DNA of 64,000 bases from Hymenopellis radicata (taxonomy: Eukaryota > Basidiomycota > Agaricomycetes > Agaricales > Physalacriaceae): the NCBI GenBank assembly GCA_015501595.1, contig JADNRX010000040.1, forward strand, positions 174,913 through 238,912, written 5' to 3'. This document shows positions 44,679 through 55,528 of this stretch, one piece after another. Both the position numbers and the translations under genes were made by a program. Positions within the stretch are counted from its first letter, which is position 1; every line of letters begins with the position of its first letter. A model generated the notes under the pieces. The model was not told the DNA's origin. It made no database searches and worked only from the letters and a program-made list of their open reading frames with translations.

Positions 44679-47470
44679 ATGTCGTCCGGCGAAGAAAGCG
44701 CCCAAGAACAGCCGCCGCCACCGCGTGCAGGATGGAAGAAACGCCGCCTACAGGGCGCCTGCGTACGTGACGAGCTCGTTGCTGTTGACTCTTACACTGA
44801 CGTTATTCTACAGGACGGATGTCGGAAGAAAAAGAGTGAGTGGTCTGAAATAGACGCTTAATTGATACTGACCCTCCTTGTAGTAAAATGTTCTCGTTTT
44901 CTGAATTTCTCCAGTACTGAACTCACCGTGTCTCAGGTGATAGCGGCAACATGCCCGACGGGCAATGCACTCACTGTCGTTCGTTTGGTTCACCTTGTAC
45001 GCACATTGAACCGCCAAAGGTGTGTCACTTGACGCCTTCATTGACACGTCGGCTTACATGGTTGACAGAAAAGAGGGCCCAAGAGCAGGTATGTCAATAG
45101 GTATTTCATGATCGTCGCTAATCCCAGCCAGCTATGTCACGAAACTCGAGCGGCGCGTGCTACAACTTGAGCAGTCCCTAAAGCTGGTCCGTTGGCACGT
45201 CCTCCTTACTCGCTGTCTGTCTCACTCTTCGTAGTCTCAAGAAGGACAAGATCCAGACGATGCCAGAGCTTCTCCGCAATCTTCACGCCTTTCCCCAGAG
45301 GAAGAAGCAGAGAAAGAATCCGACTTGAGTTTTATTGGAGTAATGGACTCTGTCAAGAAACTCTCCCTCCAGGCCATTGATGGGCGCTATTTTGGACCCG
45401 CGAGCAATATTTCCTTCATGAACGAGGCCTTTCTCAAAGTCCATGGACGCGAACCCGGTCCCGGTTTCTCCGTAAAGAGGGAACACTGGAGAAACTGGTT
45501 ACTACACCCGGTATGAATACGTCTCCCCTGCTCGGTACCAAACGTTCATGCAATCTTTCAGTGGGAAGAAGATGCCGCCCTTTCTAATCTCGCCCTGGTT
45601 TTTCCTCCACCTGACCTCCTCGTCTCCCTCATCTCCCTATACTTCTCACATTTCCACCCGTACCTTCCTCTATTTCATCAACCATCCTTTCGGAGGGCCG
45701 TAGTAACAGGGCTGCATCTCCACGATGCTCGTTTTGGGGGAGTCCTCTTGCTGGTATGCGCCATTGGTGCACGAGCATCCAACGACCCTCGTGTTTTCCT
45801 CGACGGCCAATCCGAGCACTCTAGTGGCTGGAAATGGTTTCAGCAAGTGCGAAGTATACCTCGCGGATTATTCGAAACCCCCAGTCTGTACGATTTACAG
45901 CACTGTGTTGTAAGTCCCGCCGTGTTCATCTTTCCGATCTCATTCATGTGTAGCTTTCCGCCGAATTCGTGATGGGTACCTCAATGCCCCAATCTAGTTG
46001 GACTATGATTGGTCTTGGGATACGTTACTCTATCGAGATGGGCGTCCATCGTCATAGACCTGGTCCCCCATCAGCGGAAACCGAGCTGAAGAAGAGGGCG
46101 TTTTGGGCTCTAATTCTGATGGACCGCCATCTGGGATTTTATCACGGTCGCCCGTCAGCACTTCACTACGAAGAGTGAGTACTCAAGTCCCTTGCGACTT
46201 GGCGAGTTCCTGACTGTGGAGTAGTTTCGATATCGAGCTGCCGATTGCATGTGACGATGAATACTGGGACACCTTCGAACAGCCAGAGGGCAAGCCGTCC
46301 ACAATCGACTACTTTGTGTGCCATCTTAAGCTGTGTCAGATCATGTCGCTCGCCCTTCGCTCACTCTATTCGATACGGCGAACAAAAAATGATGGAGGGA
46401 TGGAAGCCTTGACCCAGTTAGATTCCTTACTGAATGCCTGGTTTGGCAAGATCCCCCAACATTGTTAGTACCTTCATTCTTATCTCTGATGCGTTGTTTG
46501 CTGATGAATTGAATTTTCAGTGGTGTGGGATCCTTCACGCGAACCGATACTGTTCTTTGACCAATCCGCTGTTCTCCACGCTATCTGGTATAACATCCAG
46601 ATCCAGATACACCGGCCGTTCATCGTTCCAAAGGGCACACCTCTCAGCTCTTCATCCCTGGCCATATGTCGAAGTGCCGCGCGGAGTTGTGCTCGTGTTC
46701 TCGACACGCAGCGCGAGAAGGGACGACTGATGATGTTTGGATTTACCGTGAGCGCAGGCAGAGCTTTTCATACGTAACGCTTACCGAGGCTTGAGTTACA
46801 GATGTCGGCGTTCGCCGCTGGGATTGTCCTCTCATTAACCATGTGGGGCAACAAGAGGGAGGGCTGGTCGACTGAGAAGGAGACGGAGGATATCGAGCGT
46901 TGCTTGCGGGTCCTGCAAGCCACGGAGCGAAGGTGATATCCCGATCGATTCGCGTTTCCATGAGACTAACCGGCAACCATAGATGGAACATATCTGGCCG
47001 TCTGATGTGAGTGAACTCTACTGACGCGGTCGTAATCCCAGGTTAACGCTCTGATGTGGCAGTGATATTCTGAAGACCCTCATGAGTGATGTGAGAGAGT
47101 CGACGATTCCGACTGAGCGGCCTGCACAGGATGAGATGGAGATTGCGTTGTCTGGCGGGCACCCGACGCAGTATCATGCAGTTGGGGATCAGTTTATGGG
47201 GGGCAGTCATGCGTATGATCCGTCTGCGTTTGGGTTTACGGGTGGGTGGCCTGTGCAGGCGGCCCCAATTACGCAGATTCCGACGACTTATTCGCCGGAG
47301 ATTCCGCATGAGGGACTTGCGATGAAGGAGGTCACCATGAACGTGTGGTCAAATACGCCGATGGGCTTCAAGTAAGGCTTTTCTCTATCGATGTGCTGCT
47401 CCCTTATTAACTTTGGGGTAGTTGGGCTGATTGGGACGCGTATGTTTCTGCTATGCCGCCGTCTCAGTAG
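44679..47470 (+). CDS. Zn2Cys6 fungal transcription factor A
   Basis: DNA-binding regulator of the Gal4 type. Start MSSGEESAQEQ at 44679 is chosen because paralogue B starts MSSDESDSDQ; an ATG six bases upstream is also possible. After splicing three small introns the zinc cluster reads CDGCRKKKIKC, DSGNMPDGQ, CTHCRSFGSPC, the canonical six cysteines. A basic linker (KKRGPRAGY) and coiled coil (VTKLERRVLQLEQSL) follow. The middle homology region includes HFHPYLPLFHQPSFR, LLVCAIGARASNDPR, IGLGIRYSIEMGVHRHR and RAFWALILMDRHLGFYHGRP. The C-terminus ends NWADWDAYVSAMPPSQ after a last intron, stop 47468-47470. About 12 introns; no frame break. Target genes unknown. Confidence 0.92.
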
Positions 47471-47486
47471 ATTACTGGCGTGTAGT

Positions 47487-47812
47487 TTGGGTCTGTACTT
47501 ATTATTACAGTATTGAGAGATTGTTGTAAGTTATGTAAGAGACATTGTACAACACACATCCACGATAGGCGGCGTTAGGGAATATCAATGAGGTGAAAGA
47601 TAGGACTGAGCCCGAGAGCAGCCTCACCTTTTGTCGTCTTGTTACTTATCATTAACTGTTGGCGGTTGGGCGGATCATCCCGCGGATGCTGCCGCTATGG
47701 CGTCCCAAGAGGTTACCACCGTGCACCTCTTGGACTTTGGGTCTCGATTAGAGTAATTATTGACAGATTATTGTAAGTTACGAGACACCACATTGTACAA
47801 CACACATAGACG
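47487..47812. repeat. Duplicated 3' flank between the convergent transcription factors
   Basis: A segment at about 47487-47568 recurs at about 47736-47812 in direct orientation. Both contain TTTGGGTCT, ATTGTTGTAAGTTA or ATTATTGTAAGTTA, and CATTGTACAACACACAT followed by ACGAT. The copies lie between the stop codons of the two convergent genes, so they probably derive from the 3' UTR/terminator of factor A. Confidence 0.75.
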
Positions 47813-47880
47813 ATTTCTTCGACTTGTGAAGAGCGTAGGTAGGACCTTCAAGAATAAATTACGCAAAGCTTATTAACATA

Positions 47881-50777
47881 CTACACTGGTTGTTGGCTCA
47901 TCTGAGGAGCGCCTTCCATGTCCGGGATATACCCGCCCCAATCGTTCCAGCTAACATCAGGCGTCAGGCGAGAGAACCACGTCAAAGGAAATATACTCAC
48001 TTGAACATCGGCGTGTTGGACCACGACTTGAGAGCGTCATTAGCCATCATCCCGGGGTCGTACAGCATAGACATGTCCGCCTCTGCTTGCGCAAAGTTGA
48101 TATTGAAAACTGGATCATCAACCAAGATGTCAATGCGTGTGGGAAGCACGCCAAAATCCGTCGCAGGGGCGGACCAGGACGACTGAACGAGAGCCGGGGG
48201 TGCATCTGCGTCTGTGCTTGCACCGTAATCTGCCGTCTGGGGATGGGCGTAGCTGGCATGCGGGCGGCTGCTCTGGGTCTCCTGTTCAAAGGGGAAAGGC
48301 AGGTTCGAGCACGCTTGCAAGCTATCACTATTGTCTCATTAACATCATCCGTCGCGGAAAAGAAAAAGGTAAACGTACACTAAACGGCCGCATATGTTGT
48401 ACCTACACGCCAAGCATATCAGGCACTATGAACGGTACAACGGAACTCGGAAACATGCCTCTTCTCCGATGAATCAAGGACCCGCATACATCGATACAGG
48501 TCTTCGACTTCTCGAGGTGGCTGGCCCGCCAGGGCCTTGTCCTTGGTTTTAGTCCACATGTTGAGACTCAACACGATTCCTGATGCAAATCCCGCCATCT
48601 GGGTCCCATGTGTTCCCGGTCAGTATGACCGTCGTGAGCGAACCAGGTGGATCACTCACCGCCATCCCGAAATAGGTTATCGGTCCCCGTTTGTGGCGAA
48701 CCTCGAGCAGACGCGCGCATGATCTCGCCGCATTGGTACAGAGCGCCAAGGACGGCAATGACAGTGCAGAGGCGCGGCTGATGAACGGCCGGTGGATCTG
48801 GATCTGCATGTTGTAGTAAGTGCAATATAGCGCGGCCGATTCGTCGAGGAACGGGTCAGGATCTCGCTGAGGGTCCCAGCGCACTGCACAGGTAGGCTTA
48901 GCCAACGGCTTAAGATGACCAGAAGTACGTACAATATGGCGGTATCGAGTCGAACCACTTGTTGAGCATGGAATCAAGAACCGCGACGTTGCTTTGCGCC
49001 CAGTTTCCAACCAAGCCGACCGCCTCCTTGGACTTGCGGATCGAGAACAATGTCCGTACGGCGAAGGACATGATTTGACATAGCTTGATATGCAGATTCA
49101 AGTAGTGTATCCGAGAAGGTTTGCCATAGGGCTGCGTGAAAGGGACTGTCGCCTCCCAGTACTCATCGTCGCATTCTATAGGCATTTCAACGTCAAAGCT
49201 ACGAAACAGTTGTCAACCAACGATATTGAACAATAAAAAGACCTACTCCTCGTCACGGATGGCAGACGGCCTTCCATGATAGAAACTCGTATGTCGGTCT
49301 AGTATATATGAGCACCTTTTGAATTTATGAGAAACAATAATAAAAAAGTGTGTGAGAGAAAAGGGTCACCAGAAGGCCCTCCTCTTCAACTCGTTCTCCA
49401 CCGTCGGTAGCTCCGGGCGAAATCGATGATAGCCCATTTCTATGCAGTATCGAAGGCCAAGCCCAGCCTTTGTCCAACTCACCTGAGGAGCAGAAGTTCC
49501 GGAGAGGTATTCCGCGGAAAGCTGTATTCCATCAGATGTGCTGTCCTAGAGGAACACAGAGCGACATACACAACACTCTTGCACAAGCAACAAATTTGGA
49601 TGTTCAAATGGTGACCGCGGTATCATGGTCACCTGGACGAACCATTTCCAGCCCGCCGACAGCTGCGGAGCGCCCTCTACAAAGACGCGCTGGTCATCGG
49701 AGAAACGAGCACCTAGCGCGCAGACTAGAAGTGCCACGATCGCAAAGGGGCGGTCGTGGAGGTATCGCCCAACTTCAATGTCGTGTCGGAAAGTTGGTTG
49801 ATGTAGTAAGGGCAGATATCGATGGAAGTTGAGGAAATATAGGTCTAGGAGCTGAGAAAATAGGTCTGACTCTGGAAAGGTGAACTGATGATGTCGCGTC
49901 ACGGTCGCTAGTTCCCACTAAATAAACGCGTTAGTTCTAGCGCACGTCAGCGAGAAAGAACATACATGCTGCGTATCCCAATTCTTGCCATGATGTAGTT
50001 TCATAGGTTTCGCTGGTGGATCACCGCGCATTTCTAGCACCTTGCGCATAAAATACAGGTTGCTAGAGGGACCAAAGTAGTTGTCGGAGATCCCAACAAG
50101 ACGCAGATTTGCGATTTGATCCATAAGCTCGATGTACTCCAAATCGGCTTCGTCGTCAATCCCCACTCCTTCCCCGCCGCCGCCGACATCGGAGGGAGGA
50201 GAGGCGGAGCTTTGCGGCGATACTTCGCTGTTCATCTTGACGTTCGGCTGGAGCTACAAATTCTGCGTGAGGTCATACTCCAGGCAAAGCGGAAACAAGA
50301 CACGAACCTGTCTGAGCATTGCTTCGAGATTGGCCACACGTTTCTCCAGTGTCACGACATAACTATGGACTGTGATGAGAGGATTATACAAGGCTGAAAT
50401 TACTCTGCAACCTACGTGCTCTTGGGCCGCGTTTCTAACGAGGAGAGTCAGATTAGCACAGCAATGAGGTTGGGTTACAGACCTTTACAGGATGTCTATG
50501 CGCACAGATAATCCCCAGCGCACGACAGTTGGTGCAACAATTGTCGGGCATATTAGCGCTGTCACCTGGATAAACATCAGAATTGTCAGCCGAGGCGGAT
50601 CGACGCGGGATTGACATTTTGCTAGATGATGACGATCAATTCATGTTGGCAAGAAGGGTAGCAAATCATTCGCGTACTTTTCTTCTTTCGACAGGCATCA
50701 CAGGCGCCTTGCAGACGCTTGCGCTTGGACGGCCCAGCGCGAGGGAGCTGGTCAGAGTCACTTTCGTCGGAGGACAT
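47881..50777 (-). CDS. Zn2Cys6 fungal transcription factor B
   Basis: Paralogue of factor A in tail-to-tail orientation. The start at 50777 gives MSSDESDSDQLPRAGPSKRK. The zinc cluster is CDACRKKK (then an intron), SANMPDNCCTNCRALGIIC. The second half of the motif is separated from the first by a longer intron than in A, and one cysteine sits inside an NCC context. The regulatory region shows NFHRYLPLLHQPTFR, LVCALGARFSDDQRV, GLGLRYCIEMGYHRFRP, DRHTSFYHGRPSAI and IQIHRPFISRASAL. The end reads NWNDWGGYIPDMEGAPQMSQ, parallel to A, stop at 47881-47883. Many short introns are needed; I saw no obligatory frame break but did not resolve every junction. Confidence 0.88.
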
Positions 50778-51250
50778 GCAGTATTATGAAGCAGCACTAG
50801 TGGGGTTTGAAGAGAGGTTGAATGATCAAGTGGCAGTGCCAGCCGCTAAATACTTCTTTCGGACGGGTTTTGATCGGGTTTCGCGTGGCCGATGAGAAAG
50901 ACGCGAACTGCGCGACGGTGAACTGGGAGTCAGAAATTCAGTCTGGGAATGCGAACGAGTACTAGAAGCACGATACCACGTAAGATGAGCCCAAGCGGCG
51001 GTAAAGAATGAATGAACAGAGCTTGGGTTGATCTCCGCTACAACCCAGATCTTTGTGTAAATGTACAAAGAAGATTACTTGTTCACGATTGGGTAGTTAC
51101 AATATACAGTAGTAGTACTAGGTGCTACTTGCTAAAAATAATGCTAGCGCGTTTAAATTTAAAAATGCCACAGGCATGCGTAGTAATGAATGAATGAATG
51201 AAAGTCGAAGGACGCTGTACATACCAGCCAGTGTGCTGGGAACCATTAAG
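50778..51250. other. Intergenic between TF-B start and STE3 receptor end
   Basis: Holds the TF-B promoter. An ATGA tetranucleotide run (GAATGAATGAATGAATG) lies at about 51185-51203. No gene called; a short plus-strand frame here is discussed under rejected items. Confidence 0.4.
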
Positions 51251-53061
51251 TTATACATCAGAGTGATTACTGGGGTGCAAAAACACGTTCGTGTCAAATT
51301 TCGGACTTTCAGGAATAGATTTGGGATATCGCTTTGACGAGATTCGAACAGGCGGACTCTTGCGCTGGTCAAGCAAAGCTCGAGTAATAGGGTACTCTGT
51401 CCCATCAACGGTGGAAAACCGACTAGATACCCGCGAAGGAACCGCCTCGGCAGGCGGCTGAGGCCACGGAATGTCGTACAGTGTCGATATCGTCGATACT
51501 GCGTCCTCAGGGACAGACGGGCGACGGCGATAAATCATAGAATCCGGGTCTGGGATAGACGACGAGATGACCGGCAGAGGTATCCAGGGTTCGGGCGAAG
51601 GCGTAGCCCGCATTAGCGAATCCAGCGGAGGGGGCATGGGGTATGTCGCAATGGGGGAGGGCGACAGAGAGGTGGGACTTGGGCTCGTAAGCCCCAAGGT
51701 TCTCGCCACGGGTGACTGCAGATATCTGTACGTATCCGCGGCAAAGACATCGTCGTCGGAGCGCCGTCCCTCATCAGTGGGAGATAGAATAGATAGCGGC
51801 TTGGGACGTGACTTCTTCCCTGGTCTAACGTGCAGCATCTCATCCCATCCTGAGACTAGTGCAACGTCATGCGGCTGGGAGTGAAAGTCGGACAGAGATT
51901 CAGAAGCACCGTGGTTCCTATGACTGAAGTGGCGGTGAGTCCTCCGCATCAAAATCCAAATACAAGAAACTCACACAGTGGGAAGAAGAATATCCTGAGA
52001 ACGAGTACCGGTACGCTTCACGAATCTGGTCATGGAACTGGGTATCCATCTCCCCCAAACCTCTAGCCTCTTCAATTCGACAACAGAAGTCATGATGAAA
52101 AGGAAAGATATGATAAACACGCCGAACCAAGCCGACTGAACGACGCGGATATTATCGCTAACATCGATGATATCCGTCTTTGCATGAGTGCGCGCCCAGG
52201 ACATCCAAGATGACGAGGTCCCCGTCGCACTGACAGATATGGACGTGGTCGTCAATGAGACGACGGTGATTAAGATGGACGCCACAAGACGAATGCGAAA
52301 ACCGATGATTGAAAACTCTGATCTCGTCGCCAGATGATGGGATAACTCCGCAGATGTCCGCTGATACATCGAGTGAATGGCCCACGCTAAAGACAAGGTT
52401 AGATGGTTGCATCCGAGCGTCAGTGGGAGAATCCTACTAACCAGAGAAGGACAGCGCCACCATGCATATTATTACGGCGGGAAGGGTCATCATCACAGCG
52501 CTCAGCGTCGACGGATATATCGAGGCGACACAGCCAAAATCCTTCACGATGTCGAATCGATGTTCTTGTACAATGAAGTCTGCCGGATATTAGTGTTTAC
52601 TCTCGCTTGAAGGTGAGACTGGACGTACGAAGTGAAACATAGAATACAGGAATCAAGAAACATAATGTTATATCATATATCAGGCGCATCTTCTTCGTGT
52701 AATTGTCGTCAGGCATAGATCGTGTCGATGCGATACGCTCGAGGTCAACAGATATCCCGAGACACGCTCCGGGTAGCGCAACATTGGCCGCCAGAAGAAT
52801 CCGGGTTACTGTAACGATCTTCAGCATGATATCCTCAACAACAGACAAAGAGCAACACGCACCGATGTCGCACCATCCCGGGATATGTACGTTGGTATTG
52901 TCGGCCCAGAGGATGGCATCAACGCCATAAACAGCATTGCACACAACCAGCCATAGCGCGAGCGCAATTACCGTTGAATTACTCCAAAAGGGACGATAGA
53001 ATAGAATTAGAGATATGATCAGGACGTAAAGGAGCGAGAAGACTGCCAATTCAGCGTGCAT
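51251..53061 (-). CDS. STE3-like pheromone receptor (seven-TM GPCR)
   Basis: Class D GPCR of the a-factor receptor type, which binds lipopeptide pheromones at the plasma membrane. The start at 53061 opens directly into TM1 (LLYVLIISLILFYRPFW), then TM2. The family hallmark WCDI is followed after a roughly 50 nt intron by VTRILLAANVALPGACLGIS and LERIASTRS. Next comes VSLHFIVQEHRFDIVKDFGC, the conserved extracellular loop, and TM5 (AVIICMVALSFSG). TM6 and TM7 (VVQSAWFGVFIISFLFIMT) follow, with a cytoplasmic tail of about 230 residues rich in Ser and Pro, ending SNHSDV at 51251. About five introns. The tail length fits basidiomycete receptors. It could be a mating-type B receptor or a non-mating paralogue; the window does not decide. 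Confidence 0.92.
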
Positions 53062-53988
53062 AGTGGCGGTGGCGAAATGGACGAGATGGTCGTCAGGCGA
53101 TCCGCCATACTTAAGGAATGACGGCGTTTGGAGAGAACAAGAGAAGTACAAGGACGCTCAAGTGAACAGCCGTTTTCGATACAAAGCACATGAGGGGACG
53201 AGTGCTCTACTAGCGCACATAGCTTACATGTTATCTCCAAATGTGCGTTCGTATGTCGCCTGTTCTGGCTGCGAATAAGCTAGTGGCCGAATATGGAAAA
53301 GTGAATGGACTCACTAAAAAAGGTCATGAACTGCTGAAGGGTTCTAGCGTGTCGTCATAAGCTGCTTTGTTGTACTTGCCAACCAATTGCTATCGCGGCG
53401 TTCAAAACACGGTGGAGAAAGTTCGAGATAAAGAAGCGCCTGCTGAAAGCCTTGTACTATAAGAGGCTGAACAAGAGATCCGGGTTTCGGGGCCGTACGC
53501 GTGTGAATCAGAACGAGCTCGAGAGCGAGGTATGCCCTGCAGTAAATTACGTGCCCTAGCCTTCTGCACCCTTTACTTAAGTACTTCAACTTGGTTGAAG
53601 ACAGAGAGAATACTGTCACGTGCGCAAGGTAACTAGAACACAGCCACTTGCCCTAGATGTGCAATTGAAAGTTCGTATAGCTCCATGGACCATTCCGGAC
53701 GCAGCGCGTTCAGGCTCCTGGGATATTCATAGCTAGTGGGGCGCATAGAATAAATAACGAGTGGCGCTTAATTGGTGCGAGGTCTATTTCATACAAGATG
53801 CCAATGTAGAACAACGATACAAATACAACATCAATGGGTAGAATTCATGTAACAGGGCGTAAAAAGGTGTCACTCGTCAAGAATACAGTTTACAGTTTGA
53901 ATACCCATCTAAGGCATGCAAGCAATGCTACCCACGGATAAATCAGGTATGCCACTAGACGATACCGACGAAGGGTATTCACTGCGTG
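53062..53988. other. Intergenic region 5' of the STE3 receptor
   Basis: About 0.9 kb with no supported gene. I looked on both strands for short frames ending in a CaaX box, as expected for pheromone precursors, and found none. Receptor promoter elements could not be pinpointed. Confidence 0.4.
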
Positions 53989-54729
53989 TCATAAGGCGCT
54001 CATGTTGTTTGTCTGGTCGAAATCGGTGTGCAGGATAAAGTCATCCCACTGTGCAGACGTCCACGTCTTCGCGGGCATGACTTGGGCGGTGCAGAGCGGG
54101 ACCCACGGATGGTCTACGCGGGGAGAAGTCTGATACGCGCGAAGAACGGCGATGTCCTTTGCCGAGCAGCGTGCCAACACCTCTTTCTCTGGAACGAAGC
54201 CAGAGGCGATAAGACGGTGCAGCGGTTTGGCGGGCACCGGTATTCGGTAGGGCTCTGTGCTCCGAACGCAATACGCAAACTCCAAGAGGGCGTTGTACAC
54301 GTTGAACGTCTCTCGAGAGCGGAGGGGATTGGGGGATATCGCAAAATCGCGGACTTTGATGCCGAGAGTGGCGAGGGTGATGGCGTGGGTGTCGGGATCA
54401 TATGGGGCTTCTTCTTCAATTATTTCAGTCGGAGTAGGAGAGGTTGCGCGAGGAATTGGCTGTATATTTGTTAGAGATAAAATGAAAGAAAATAATAGAG
54501 TACATACCTCTGGACGAGCAGTGTCGTCTGACATTTCAACATCGGGTTGATCGGAAGCAATGGGTGGAAGAGCTGCGGAAGCCTGCCCAGCTTGCATTAG
54601 AGGGCGCTCCTCCACCATGCTAGTGAGGGTTCGGGTGAGACCATTCTTGGCAGAACGGATCAAGGCATTGGAGCGAACAAAGGGGAGGCTGGGAGAAACG
54701 GCGATTTTGGTAGAGCGGCTTGGGGGCAT
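53989..54729 (-). CDS. Unrecognised conserved-looking hypothetical protein
   Basis: Start MPPSRSTKIAVSPSLPFVRS at 54729, one intron of about 50 nt after DDTARPE, then PIPRATSPTPTEIIEEEAPY and a compact C-terminal half (ETFNVYNALLEFAYCVRSTE, PEKEVLARCSAKDIAVLRAY, TWTSAQWDDFILHTDFDQTN) ending at 53989. The low-complexity N-terminus followed by a helical domain suggests a small soluble regulatory protein, but I recognise no family. An upstream in-frame start at 54840 is possible but adds basic sequence that looks like leader. Confidence 0.6.
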   Translation of the reverse strand: MPPSRSTKIAVSPSLPFVRSNALIRSAKNGLTRTLTSMVEERPLMQAGQASAALPPIASDQPDVEMSDDTARPEVCTLLFSFILSLTNIQPIPRATSPTPTEIIEEEAPYDPDTHAITLATLGIKVRDFAISPNPLRSRETFNVYNALLEFAYCVRSTEPYRIPVPAKPLHRLIASGFVPEKEVLARCSAKDIAVLRAYQTSPRVDHPWVPLCTAQVMPAKTWTSAQWDDFILHTDFDQTNNMSAL

Positions 54730-55528
54730 GATATTTCTGTACGAGGCTAGCGACCGGGTCTTTCGCAAGCATGGCCCCTTCTTATTAGGAAGGCGAGAAT
54801 GCTCAACGCCGAGTGTGGACTTTTGTGTCCGAACAATCATGAATTCCTATTGTTGTACAAATCGGGTAATCGTCGTTGATGGCCCTCAAGTGGCAATGGG
54901 GAAAGCGTGAAAGCGATGATTTCGTGGCTGCTCTGGTCGTGAATGCTCCTGAGGGCGGGAGGTCGTCGGGGTACTGAGTCAAGGAATGTCGGCAGACTCG
55001 GAGTAAACAGCGTTACCCGAAACGTGACCGTTTAATCAATTAATTCAAATTCCGACAAGTCCGGTCCGGTGACTCCGCAATACGATTACTAACTTGGCCA
55101 CCCATGGAAGCGAGTCTCAATTATATGCCACCCCCTCGATATTGAATACCCCCAAGATAGCAATACACACAGGGTCCTTGTCATGAGGCTTCTACGAAGT
55201 AGACCAAGTCTCACTTAATCGCGACGAGCCAGATCATCCCGTAGGTATATACTTTTTCTCTAGTTCGCTTGCTAAGGTTGATCTTACTGTTAGCCTTGAC
55301 ATGAAGCGTAGAACCTCTCTCTATCCTTCCTGCCTTGTATTTTCCTTTGTGTCGCGTCCAAGTCACAGGTATAGCCAAGTTAATCGTGAATGGGGGTATT
55401 AAGGAGTCCCTGCCTCGGATGTGACGACGTGTGGTCTCACTTGCCGGACGGCGGACTTGCACATGATTCTGCGCTCATATAAACTCGAGGGACTCGCGCC
55501 TTCCCTCAAGCCCCACGTCCAGTACAGT
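54730..55528. other. Divergent intergenic region
   Basis: Separates two divergent genes and must hold both promoters. A TATA-like CATATAAAC lies near 55474, about 55 bp upstream of the membrane-protein start. No gene seen. Confidence 0.4.

Noticed and set aside
47043..47325. Arg-rich frames on both strands near the 3' end of transcription factor A
   Set aside because: They are alternate frames of the factor's C-terminal coding exon, which is supported by the paralogue.
51012..51197. Short plus-strand frame ending ACVVMNE, considered as a pheromone precursor because it contains CVVM
   Set aside because: The CaaX-like motif is followed by two more residues before the stop, so it is not C-terminal, and the end coincides with an ATGA microsatellite.
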